Shown here in pieces: positions 1-5,907 of a stretch of DNA of 5,924 bases. Each line of letters starts with the position of its first letter. Within the stretch, counting starts at the first letter, position 1. The notes under the pieces are model-generated. The model was not told the DNA's origin. It worked only from the letters and a program-made list of their open reading frames with translations, and made no database searches. The stretch comes from an uncultured Eubacteriales bacterium (lineage in GTDB: Bacteria; Bacillota; Clostridia; Lachnospirales; Lachnospiraceae): the NCBI GenBank assembly GCA_900321145.1, contig ONVB01000165.1, positions 1-5,924 of the forward strand. The letters are read 5' to 3'. Made by a program: the position numbers and the translations under genes.

Positions 1-659
1 CCGCCGCTGCTCTGTGCCGCACCCGCAAGCCTGAACTCCGACTTGGAAGCCTCCTCGTAGGCAAGCTCCTCCTCCTGCTTTATGGTGCTGCCGGGTTCAA
101 ATGCTATGGTAGGCTTATACTCGGTCATCTTATCCCTGAACATCTCGGTATAGTACTTAAGCCCGTTCACATAAGTCGAAAGCGCTTCTATCTCACTCTG
201 ACTTATCTCGTCATTGCAGGATATAAAATCCGTACCTATATAGTTAAATGTGGTAATGTAAAGCATCACCAGATCATAGTAGCTGTCGCTTATCTCTCCG
301 GTCTCGGGGCCTATATTGGATCTCACGAAAGGCTCGAGCGACGGCGGAGGATTGTCCTTTATCCTCTCACTCTTTAAGTCCCACCTGTCGGCGTAGTCAT
401 CTATCATCTTGTCGAAGAGCTTTAAGCCCGTAAGATCGTTTATATACTGTATCTCGGACTTGTCAACCCTGCCGTCCGCATAGGCGAGATACACAAGAAA
501 ATTAAGCATGTCTCTTCTGTAGACTCTGCTTAGATCAACCATTCCCTCGCTCTGTATGTAATTTGCCCGCCCAATGCTTTCTGCCCTCTTTATGCAGAGG
601 TTATACATCTTTTTGCTCTCGGGTTTTGCCTTGACACCGAACAAAAAATCAAGTCCCAT
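1..659 (-). CDS. TerB-like N-terminal region of a larger protein (partial, possibly an AAA ATPase)
   Basis: This is the first 219 codons of a leftward gene that runs off the left edge, so its C-terminus is unknown. The ATG at 659-657 is chosen because a strong Shine-Dalgarno GGAGG (665-669) lies 5 nt upstream and a good promoter lies just beyond. The protein starts MGLDFLFGVK and is charged and mostly helical, with no signal peptide or membrane segment, so it should be cytoplasmic. Two acidic helical segments, FLVYLAYADGRVDKSEI (about residues 54-70) and FISCNDEISQSEIEAL (about 145-160), resemble the repeated halves of TerB/tellurite-resistance-like domains. The visible part ends in a Glu/Ala/Ser-rich linker (about 190-219), suggesting another domain follows. 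From memory, Clostridia often carry such an N-terminus on SpoVK/CbbX-like AAA+ ATPases. That is inference, because no Walker motif lies in the window. The gene diverges from the two-component operon and shares its control region. Confidence 0.75.
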   Translation of the reverse strand, partial: MGLDFLFGVKAKPESKKMYNLCIKRAESIGRANYIQSEGMVDLSRVYRRDMLNFLVYLAYADGRVDKSEIQYINDLTGLKLFDKMIDDYADRWDLKSERIKDNPPPSLEPFVRSNIGPETGEISDSYYDLVMLYITTFNYIGTDFISCNDEISQSEIEALSTYVNGLKYYTEMFRDKMTEYKPTIAFEPGSTIKQEEELAYEEASKSEFRLAGAAQSSG

Positions 660-664
660 AACAG

Positions 665-669
665 CCTCC
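665..669 (-). promoter_or_regulatory. Shine-Dalgarno site of the TerB-like gene
   Basis: GGAGG on the minus strand, 5 nt from the ATG at 659. It fixes the start of the leftward gene and shows that the 5' end is intact although the 3' end is cut by the window. Confidence 0.75.
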
Positions 670-693
670 GTAAACGCATCATTCTTTCGTTTT

Positions 694-722
694 AAAATAC
701 CACTTTTACAATCCTTTTTCAA
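694..722 (-). promoter_or_regulatory. Sigma-A-type promoter for the leftward TerB-like gene
   Basis: On the minus strand, -35 TTGAAA (722-717) and -10 TATTTT (699-694) are separated by exactly 17 bp. The expected transcription start is near 687, giving a short leader of about 27 nt that holds the GGAGG ribosome site. Spacing and position both fit a housekeeping promoter. Its -35 box is 1 bp from the -35 box of the rightward promoter. Confidence 0.65.
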
Positions 723-723
723 C

Positions 724-752
724 TTGATTTTGCCCTTCTTATCGCTTATACT
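724..752 (+). promoter_or_regulatory. Sigma-A-type promoter for the receiver/kinase operon
   Basis: -35 TTGATT (724-729) and -10 TATACT (747-752) are separated by 17 bp, predicting transcription start near 759. It lies about 170 bp upstream of the preferred ATG of the receiver gene and is the only convincing rightward promoter seen before the operon. The 42-bp gap between the receiver and kinase genes shows no promoter of its own, so this site probably drives both. Confidence 0.65.
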
Positions 753-768
753 ATAGTTAATTATCGCT
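739..768. repeat. Direct repeat TTATCGCT x2, candidate regulator site
   Basis: TTATCGCT occurs at 739-746 and again at 761-768, 22 bp apart start to start, close to two helical turns. The first copy abuts the -10 box of the rightward promoter and the second lies just after the predicted start site, so a bound protein would block or modulate that promoter. The repeat is seen directly; its use as an operator is inference. Confidence 0.4.
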
Positions 769-926
769 ATTGATTTCCGGTGCGAAAACATAGTATTTTC
801 CTACGGATTATGGGTAGTGTAAAGTCGATTACGAAAAAGATCCTTCGGGCCTTAAGCAAAGCTGTGATGCGGCTTATTTCAAGCGTTGCATCTGTGAACC
901 GAAGTGTCTTGAAAAGGGGGAGCACT
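759..926 (+). other. Long structured 5' leader of the receiver/kinase operon
   Basis: About 168 nt separate the predicted start site from the preferred ATG at 927. Several stems can be drawn. Stem 1 spans 777-806 (CCG-bulge-TGCGAAAA against TTTTCCTACGG, one mismatch). An outer stem pairs CTTCGG (843-848) with CCGAAG (899-904). Inside it sit a 3-bp hairpin AGC-AAA-GCT (855-863) and a longer stem, GATGC (866-870) with GCATC (888-892) and GCTT (872-875) with AAGC (881-884), loop ATTTC. The outer stem closing two inner hairpins has the shape of a cis-regulatory RNA, but I recognise no known riboswitch class and see no obvious intrinsic terminator. The stretch is open in the reading frame of the downstream gene from a GTG at 780, so an N-terminal extension is the competing reading. 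Confidence 0.4.
916..920 (+). promoter_or_regulatory. Shine-Dalgarno site that decides the receiver gene start
   Basis: GGGGG (within AAAAGGGGGA) lies 6 nt before the ATG at 927. The kinase gene start uses a near-identical AGGGGGA site (1741-1747), which supports this start over the in-frame GTG at 780. That GTG has no comparable site and falls inside a predicted stem. Confidence 0.7.
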
Positions 927-1712
927 ATGGGAAAAGAGTTTTTACTTACGGGGAAAAATGTCGCTGTGATCGATACATTTTACAACCAGCTTTGGGATGT
1001 ATATGATTGCATGACCACCTCGATCAGATTTCAGGATATCAACAGACACCTGGATAAATATAAGCCCGATGCTTTTATTTACTGCATGAACAACGAGCTT
1101 ACCGAGGACATCGAGAACATGTCCGATCTCAAGAAAAAGCTTGTACGTATCGGCGTTCCGGTCATACTTATCGGCGCTGTCGAGGAGACAGACAGCTTCC
1201 AGAAGATCACATATAATGCTGCCGATCTCATCATCAACAAGCCTCTCACCAGCGACAAGATCCAGTCCGCCATAGATTCCTTCTTCGGCACACGCGAAGC
1301 CGATTCTATCCGGGTGATGCGCGAGATAGAAAAGGAAGCCGAAGCGGAGAGAAAGAAGCATATTCTCGTGGTAGACGACGATCCCATGATGCTCAAGGTC
1401 ATCAAGGAGAATCTGCACGAGAAGTATGACGTCGCAACGGCAAAGGGCGGTCAGATAGCTTACAAATTTCTCGAAAAGAGGGGAACCGACCTTATACTCA
1501 TGGACTACGAGATGCCGGGCGAGACCGGCCCCGAGGTAGTCAGAAAGATCCGTCAGATGCCTAACTGCGCTAACATCCCCTGCGTATTCCTCTCGGGTAT
1601 ATCGGACAAGGAGAAGCTTGCCAAGGCGGTTGCTGTTAAGCCGCAGGGTTATCTTTTAAAGCCTATAGACAGAAACAAGCTCATCGAAAAGATATCTTCC
1701 CTGATCGGATAG
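927..1712 (+). CDS. Stand-alone tandem receiver protein (pseudo-receiver plus receiver)
   Basis: A 261-residue soluble protein with two CheY-like folds and no output domain. Residues about 10-115 form a degenerate receiver. It keeps VAVID at strand 1 and the strand-5 Lys-Pro (K105, P106), but has Cys53 where the phosphoryl-accepting Asp should be and Gly83 at the Ser/Thr position. A charged linker rich in Glu, Lys and Ala (about 122-143) joins it to an intact receiver (about 145-261) with the acidic cluster VVDDD (D150-D152), acceptor D193 in LILMDYEMP, S223 in FLSG and K245 in LLKP. The likely role is to take phosphate from the hybrid kinase encoded 42 bp downstream in the same operon and to signal through protein contact. 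A longer form from GTG 780 (310 residues) is possible but unlikely: its first 49 codons are rich in CGA, CGG and AGG, unlike the rest. The domain calls are secure; the output and partner are inference. Confidence 0.85.
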   Translation: MGKEFLLTGKNVAVIDTFYNQLWDVYDCMTTSIRFQDINRHLDKYKPDAFIYCMNNELTEDIENMSDLKKKLVRIGVPVILIGAVEETDSFQKITYNAADLIINKPLTSDKIQSAIDSFFGTREADSIRVMREIEKEAEAERKKHILVVDDDPMMLKVIKENLHEKYDVATAKGGQIAYKFLEKRGTDLILMDYEMPGETGPEVVRKIRQMPNCANIPCVFLSGISDKEKLAKAVAVKPQGYLLKPIDRNKLIEKISSLIG

Positions 1713-1740
1713 GAAACAAAAGATAAAAAGATTTGAGTTA

Positions 1741-1747
1741 AGGGGGA
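1741..1747 (+). promoter_or_regulatory. Shine-Dalgarno site of the hybrid kinase gene
   Basis: AGGGGGA, 7 nt before the ATG at 1755. The 42-bp gap after the receiver stop codon has no hairpin or promoter-like pair, consistent with co-transcription of the two genes. Confidence 0.75.
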
Positions 1748-1754
1748 CCAATAT

Positions 1755-4487
1755 ATGGATGAGATAAAACTCACCGACCTCATATCAACTAAGGTACTTC
1801 AGGGCATACAGGATGCTTTTTCCAATATGGTCGGCATGGCAGCCCTGACAACAGAGGCCGACGGTCACCCCGTAACCGAAGGCTCCAACTTTACGGACTA
1901 CTGCATGCACTACACCCGTCGTTCGGAAAAGGGCTGCAAAAGGTGCCAGGAGTGTGACAGCTACGGCGCGGTTATGACCCGTCAGTCCGGCAAGCCTACC
2001 ACTTACTTCTGTCACTCCGGTCTGATCGACTTTGCCGCGCCCATTATAGCTGACGGACATTTGGTCGGAAGCTTCATAGGCGGTCAGGTCCTGACCGAAG
2101 CTCCAAATGAACAGACTATCAGAGCTATCGCCGAGGATATAGGCGTCGATCCTGACAAGTACTGGGAGGCTATTCAGAAGGTTCCCATAGTAAAGAAGGA
2201 GCAGGTTGAGAAGGCTGCAGAGTTCCTCACAACCATTTCAACAGTCCTTTCGGACATGGCCATGGGCGAGTTTCATGCTATCAAAGCCAAGGAAGAGATG
2301 GAGCGGACTTCGCAGATGAAGTCGGATTTCCTTGCGAACATGAGCCACGAGATAAGGACTCCCATGAACGCCGTTATCGGCATGGCCGAGATGGCACTTC
2401 GCGAAGACATTCCCGATGCCGCAAGGAATTATATAAATCAGATCAAGTCCTCAGGCAGGGCTCTTCTTACAATTATCAACGATATCCTTGATTTCTCCAA
2501 GATAGAAGCGGGAAAGCTGACCATAACACCGGCCGAGTATGAGCCGATGTCTCTTTTTAATGATGTCTCGAATATTCTTATGACACGTCTCGTCGACAAG
2601 GACGTGGTACTCACCTTGGATATAGCACCCGATATACCGTTAAAGCTGTTTGGCGATGCTTTAAGATTACGGCAGATACTCATAAATCTCGCCAACAATG
2701 CCATTAAATTCACAAATCACGGCCAGATCAAGATAACCGTCGATCTCGAACAGGAAAGCGATGTCAGACTCCGCTTAAAGTGCTCTGTATCGGATACCGG
2801 TATAGGTATAAAGCCCGGCGACTTAGAGAAGATATTCGATTCCTTCCAGCAGGTTGACAGCACCAGAAACAGAAATGTCGAGGGCACAGGTCTCGGCCTT
2901 GCGATAACCAAGAAGCTTGTCTCACTCATGGGCGGAACCATGAGCGTCACCAGCGAGTACGAAAAGGGCTCTACATTCTCCTTTGAGCTCCCACAGTTCA
3001 TAGTTGATAAGACGCCGTCCATGAAGGTACGTGAGCCCGAGAAACTCCTCGGAGTAGGATTATTTGACAACCATTACATAGCCGACAGCTTCATGTCGGA
3101 CTCCGCAGATCTGGGTGTATCCGCCGTCTGCATAAACAGGTCAACCGACATAGCGGGCGCCCTGTCCATGCTTGTTGGCAAGGACGAGGATAAGACCGTA
3201 TTTTTGTTCCTCGAAGCCGGTCAGCTCACCTCCAGAAGACATGATTATATATCTGCCAACCCAAACACCGTGGCGGTCATGCTTACGGATTTCGACACAG
3301 ATGTGAAGCTTGCCACACCAAATATGCTGGCGGTCAGCAAGCCTCTTTCCGCCATGAACCTGTCCATGATCTACAACCGCGAGGAGATACGTTTCAGCTC
3401 CCTTGATACGAGTGAGGATGATGATATAGACTTTATCGCACCCGATGCGCACATTCTGCTTGTGGACGACAATCCCGTCAACCTTACCGTGGCAGAGGGG
3501 CTCCTCGAACCGCTTAAGCTCAAGGTCGACACCGCAGAGAGCGGCCGCGAGGCTGTCAAGCGGGCACGCGAGAATTCCTACGACCTGATACTTATGGATC
3601 ACATGATGCCGGAAATGGACGGCATAGACGCAACAAGGCTTATACGCCGCCTGCAGACAGGCACGGACTACACCAATGTCCCCATAATCGCCCTTACGGC
3701 AAATGCCATCGACAATGCCCGCGAGATGTTCCTCTCCGAAGGCCTTGACGACTTCATCGCAAAGCCCATCGAAGTCCGCATTTTGATGAGCAAGCTCAAG
3801 CAGTGGCTGCCGGAGGAGAAGATAAAGAAGGCTGTCCGCGAGGCATTTGCCCCCGCACAGACAGGCCGGGCATCGGAGCAGGCCGGTCTTTCGATAGGCG
3901 ACCTCGACACGGCTTCGGCTATCTCGCTTCTCGGTACGGAGAAGCTTTACATGACTGTCCTTAAGGAGTATCACCGCATGATACGCCACAAGGTCGAGCT
4001 CATAAGAAAATGTATGAAGGAAGAAAACTGGAAGGCTTACACTATAGAGGTTCACGCCTTAAAGAGCTCATCAAGGCAGATAGGCGCCATGCAACTCGGC
4101 GATATGGCCTTCGCCTTAGAGAAAGCGGGCAACGCTCAGGATGTGGAGTATATCAACTCTCATACCTACGAGACGCTGGAAAAGTATCTCTCCTATGAGC
4201 CTATACTCGGCAAGCTCTTCTCAGACCAAAAGCCTGCCGTATCCTCCGCCCCCATCGAAAAGAGGGACATAAATGTCGCCGAGATGACCGAGATCATGGA
4301 TCGTATCAGAGCATCCATGGAAGAGCTCGATACCGATATGATGGAGGAAATCGCAAACGAATTAAACCACTACACACTTCCCCTTGAACAACAGGAGATC
4401 AAGGTAAGCCTCCACGAAGCCATAGAGAATATGGATATCGAAATATGCGAGATGCTGCTGGACAAGTGGCAGAAGCTGCTTAACTGA
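1755..4487 (+). CDS. PocR-domain hybrid histidine kinase with pseudo-receiver, receiver and Hpt
   Basis: A 910-residue cytoplasmic sensor kinase with no membrane segment. Residues about 5-170 match a PocR-type ligand-binding domain, with Cys50, Cys61, Cys64, Cys67 (spacing CxxCxxC) and Cys86-His87. A short helix (170-190) leads to HisKA with phospho-His198 in MSHEIRTP. The HATPase has N315, the DTGIGI box (347-352) and GTGLGL (377-382). Residues about 430-540 form a degenerate receiver with Glu487 at the acceptor position, but Thr511 and Lys529-Pro530 kept. An intact receiver follows (about 565-687: D571, D572, D615, T648, K670). An Hpt domain comes next (about 712-825) with phospho-His767 in EVHALKSSSR. 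Residues about 835-910 are a helical extension of unknown function. All parts of an internal His-Asp-His relay are present, and the last His should phosphorylate a separate receiver, most simply the one encoded upstream. The ligand is unknown; PocR itself responds to 1,2-propanediol, but that need not hold here. Confidence 0.92.
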   Translation: MDEIKLTDLISTKVLQGIQDAFSNMVGMAALTTEADGHPVTEGSNFTDYCMHYTRRSEKGCKRCQECDSYGAVMTRQSGKPTTYFCHSGLIDFAAPIIADGHLVGSFIGGQVLTEAPNEQTIRAIAEDIGVDPDKYWEAIQKVPIVKKEQVEKAAEFLTTISTVLSDMAMGEFHAIKAKEEMERTSQMKSDFLANMSHEIRTPMNAVIGMAEMALREDIPDAARNYINQIKSSGRALLTIINDILDFSKIEAGKLTITPAEYEPMSLFNDVSNILMTRLVDKDVVLTLDIAPDIPLKLFGDALRLRQILINLANNAIKFTNHGQIKITVDLEQESDVRLRLKCSVSDTGIGIKPGDLEKIFDSFQQVDSTRNRNVEGTGLGLAITKKLVSLMGGTMSVTSEYEKGSTFSFELPQFIVDKTPSMKVREPEKLLGVGLFDNHYIADSFMSDSADLGVSAVCINRSTDIAGALSMLVGKDEDKTVFLFLEAGQLTSRRHDYISANPNTVAVMLTDFDTDVKLATPNMLAVSKPLSAMNLSMIYNREEIRFSSLDTSEDDDIDFIAPDAHILLVDDNPVNLTVAEGLLEPLKLKVDTAESGREAVKRARENSYDLILMDHMMPEMDGIDATRLIRRLQTGTDYTNVPIIALTANAIDNAREMFLSEGLDDFIAKPIEVRILMSKLKQWLPEEKIKKAVREAFAPAQTGRASEQAGLSIGDLDTASAISLLGTEKLYMTVLKEYHRMIRHKVELIRKCMKEENWKAYTIEVHALKSSSRQIGAMQLGDMAFALEKAGNAQDVEYINSHTYETLEKYLSYEPILGKLFSDQKPAVSSAPIEKRDINVAEMTEIMDRIRASMEELDTDMMEEIANELNHYTLPLEQQEIKVSLHEAIENMDIEICEMLLDKWQKLLN

Positions 4488-4493
4488 TCGGAC

Positions 4494-4513
4494 AAGGGCT
4501 CTGCCCGCCTTTT
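4494..4513 (+). terminator. Weak candidate terminator after the kinase gene
   Basis: Just after the kinase stop (4485-4487), GGGC (4496-4499) can pair with GCCC (4503-4506) across a TCT loop, followed by GCC and a short TTTT (4510-4513). AAGG (4494-4497) with CCTT (4508-4511) is an alternative outer pairing. The stem is short and the T run is only four, so termination may be partial. It overlaps the stop codon of the convergent CapA-family gene (4514-4512). On the minus strand no T tract follows, so it would not serve that gene. Confidence 0.35.
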
Positions 4514-5831
4514 AATACGGATGTACCACGCCATCCTCGTCGAGCCATACATCGGTCGATATGCCTGCGACATGATCTATGATCTCCTGCTTCTCGGTCG
4601 CATCCTCGGGAAGCGCGGTATATACCTTATACTGTGTACAGGGTATGAATTTCGTCTCCACAAGCTCTATCTTTCCGCCGGGCGCATCCGGTATCTTAAG
4701 GTCAAGCTCCGCCATGCCCGAGTACAGATCCTCGTTGTTGAACCAGAAGTTGCCGAGGCTGTAGAATATCGGCTTGCCTTCGACCATCTGTATGCCCTGC
4801 AGAACATGCGGATGACCTCCGATCACGGCGTCCGCGCCCGAGTCAAACATCCTGTAAGCAAGCTCCTGATGCTGAGGTGTATACCAGTCCAGATACTCAT
4901 AACCCCAGTGAACATTTACTATCACATAGTCCGAAGTTTCCTTCGCCTTCTTTATGACCTCGAGTATATCCTTGTCATCATAGCAGCCGAGTATACCCGG
5001 AGTATCCGCCGTCGCCGGCGTCGTCCAGATGGTATTCTCGAACTCCTCCGCACACGAAGCAGCCACATAGGCAAGCTTGTAGTCTCCCACATTGAAGTAA
5101 ACTATCTCTTTAGCTTCGTCCAGATTTCTGCCCGCTCCCACATGCGGGATCCCTGCCGCATCCAGGGTATCCAGGGTGTCGACCAGTGCGTCCGGACCGT
5201 AATCATTTATATGGTTATTGGCCGTAAGCACCACATCCACGCCTATCTTGTGAAGGTTCTCCACCCTGTCAGGGTTGGCACGAAATGTATAGGTCTTCTC
5301 GCTCTTTTCGCCCCTCGTGCTGTAGGTAAACTCGTTGTTGAGCATAAATATATCGAAGTCCTTCATCATGTCCAGAAGCTTAGGATCAAAGCAGTCCTCT
5401 ATTCCGTTTGCCGAGGCGTCGAGCTTCTCCGTGGTCTCCCATCCCTCCGACAGATTAAGGTCGCCTGCGAACCCAAGACGTACAATCCCGTCATCACCCA
5501 CCTCGACATCTGTCAAAGGAGTATGTGTATCTGTATCCTCTGTATCCTCTGTCTCTTCGGTAGATTTCGCCTTCTCTATCATTTCCATGAGCGATAAATC
5601 GCCCTGGGCATCACTCTCCGTATCGCTCTTTGTTTCACTCTTTGCCTCTGCAGAGTCTTCTGCAGTGGTGTCCTTGGCTTTATTATCGTTTACACCTTCC
5701 AAAAATGAACCGAGCAGATCTCCGTTTCCGTTCAAAGCCGGGTTTTCTCCTTTGCTCCCGCAACCTGCCGGAATCATAAGCATAATGCACGCCAGCGCCA
5801 ACGCTGCTTTTTTCTTCACTGACCCTCTCAT
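4512..5831 (-). CDS. CapA-family (PGA_cap) lipoprotein
   Basis: A 439-residue predicted surface lipoprotein of the CapA/YwtB family, whose fold resembles metallophosphatases. A basic start (MRGSVKKK), a hydrophobic stretch (9-20) and Cys24 in MIPAGCGS form a signal peptide with a slightly unusual lipobox (Pro at -3). Residues about 50-108 are a low-complexity linker rich in Asp, Glu, Ser, Thr and Lys. The enzyme-like domain (about 117-400) shows the family motifs GDLNL (123-127), NNEFT (165-169), TANNHINDYG (204-213), HWGYEY (308-313), GGHPHVLQG (338-346) and YSLGNFWF (357-364), with His207, His308, His340 and His342 as likely metal or active-site residues. CapA takes part in poly-gamma-glutamate capsule export in Bacillus, but no capB or capC lies nearby and single homologues are common in Clostridia, so the substrate here is unknown. 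The start is set by GAGGGAG (5844-5838). The gene converges on the kinase gene. Confidence 0.9.
   Translation of the reverse strand: MRGSVKKKAALALACIMLMIPAGCGSKGENPALNGNGDLLGSFLEGVNDNKAKDTTAEDSAEAKSETKSDTESDAQGDLSLMEMIEKAKSTEETEDTEDTDTHTPLTDVEVGDDGIVRLGFAGDLNLSEGWETTEKLDASANGIEDCFDPKLLDMMKDFDIFMLNNEFTYSTRGEKSEKTYTFRANPDRVENLHKIGVDVVLTANNHINDYGPDALVDTLDTLDAAGIPHVGAGRNLDEAKEIVYFNVGDYKLAYVAASCAEEFENTIWTTPATADTPGILGCYDDKDILEVIKKAKETSDYVIVNVHWGYEYLDWYTPQHQELAYRMFDSGADAVIGGHPHVLQGIQMVEGKPIFYSLGNFWFNNEDLYSGMAELDLKIPDAPGGKIELVETKFIPCTQYKVYTALPEDATEKQEIIDHVAGISTDVWLDEDGVVHPY
5530..5556. repeat. 9-bp tandem repeat in the lipoprotein linker
   Basis: TCTGTATCC occurs twice in tandem (5530-5538 and 5539-5547), followed by a degenerate third copy, TCTGTCTCT (5548-5556). 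On the coding strand this encodes the acidic Glu-Asp-Thr repeats around residues 92-100 of the CapA-family protein. Because the unit is a multiple of three, copy-number change would alter linker length without breaking the frame. Confidence 0.7.
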
Positions 5832-5837
5832 ATATAT

Positions 5838-5844
5838 CTCCCTC
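5838..5844 (-). promoter_or_regulatory. Shine-Dalgarno site of the CapA-family gene
   Basis: GAGGGAG on the minus strand, 6 nt before the ATG at 5831-5829. It fixes the start so that the signal peptide is encoded right at the N-terminus. Confidence 0.75.
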
Positions 5845-5863
5845 GTATAATATGTAATGGCAC

Positions 5864-5879
5864 GATTGCTAAAGCAATC
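5864..5879. repeat. Inverted repeat upstream of the CapA-family gene
   Basis: GATTGCT and AGCAATC form 7-bp arms around a 2-bp centre (equivalently 6-bp arms with a TAAA loop). It lies about 33 bp upstream of the lipoprotein start codon. It could be an operator dyad, a hairpin in the leader, or part of a dispersed intergenic repeat; the sequence alone does not decide. Confidence 0.5.
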
Positions 5880-5907
5880 CTGCCCAGTCGGTCGGTGCGA
5901 TGCAAAA

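Noticed and set aside
574..756. 60-residue hydrophobic plus-strand frame
   Set aside because: It starts inside the leftward TerB-like gene and runs through the divergent promoters. Its apparent membrane character comes from T-rich promoter DNA.
843..904. Cyclic-di-GMP type I riboswitch in the operon leader
   Set aside because: A GCAAAGC string is present in the leader, but the other conserved blocks of that class and the two-helix layout around them are missing.
942..1418. 158-residue open frame on the minus strand
   Set aside because: Antisense to the tandem receiver gene, with no supporting start signal or recognisable domain.
3141..4055. 304-residue open frame on the minus strand
   Set aside because: It is fully antisense to the receiver and Hpt part of the kinase gene, whose motifs are unmistakable. 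The product has no domain I recognise and there is no ribosome site fitting its start.
4521..5597. 358-residue open frame on the plus strand
   Set aside because: It lies antisense within the CapA-family gene, which has a signal peptide, ribosome site and family motifs. The antisense product is rich in Arg, His and Cys with no recognisable domain.
5335..5850. 171-residue plus-strand frame rich in Ser and Val
   Set aside because: Its Ser/Val richness is the mirror of the low-complexity acidic linker of the CapA-family gene on the other strand.
5846..5851. Perfect TATAAT on the plus strand
   Set aside because: No -35-like box lies 16-18 bp upstream and no rightward gene follows before the window ends.
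5847..5877. Possible promoter for the CapA-family gene (TTGCTT, 19 bp, TATTAT on the minus strand)
   Set aside because: The predicted start would fall inside the ribosome site at 5838-5844, and the spacing is long. The real promoter is probably beyond the right edge.
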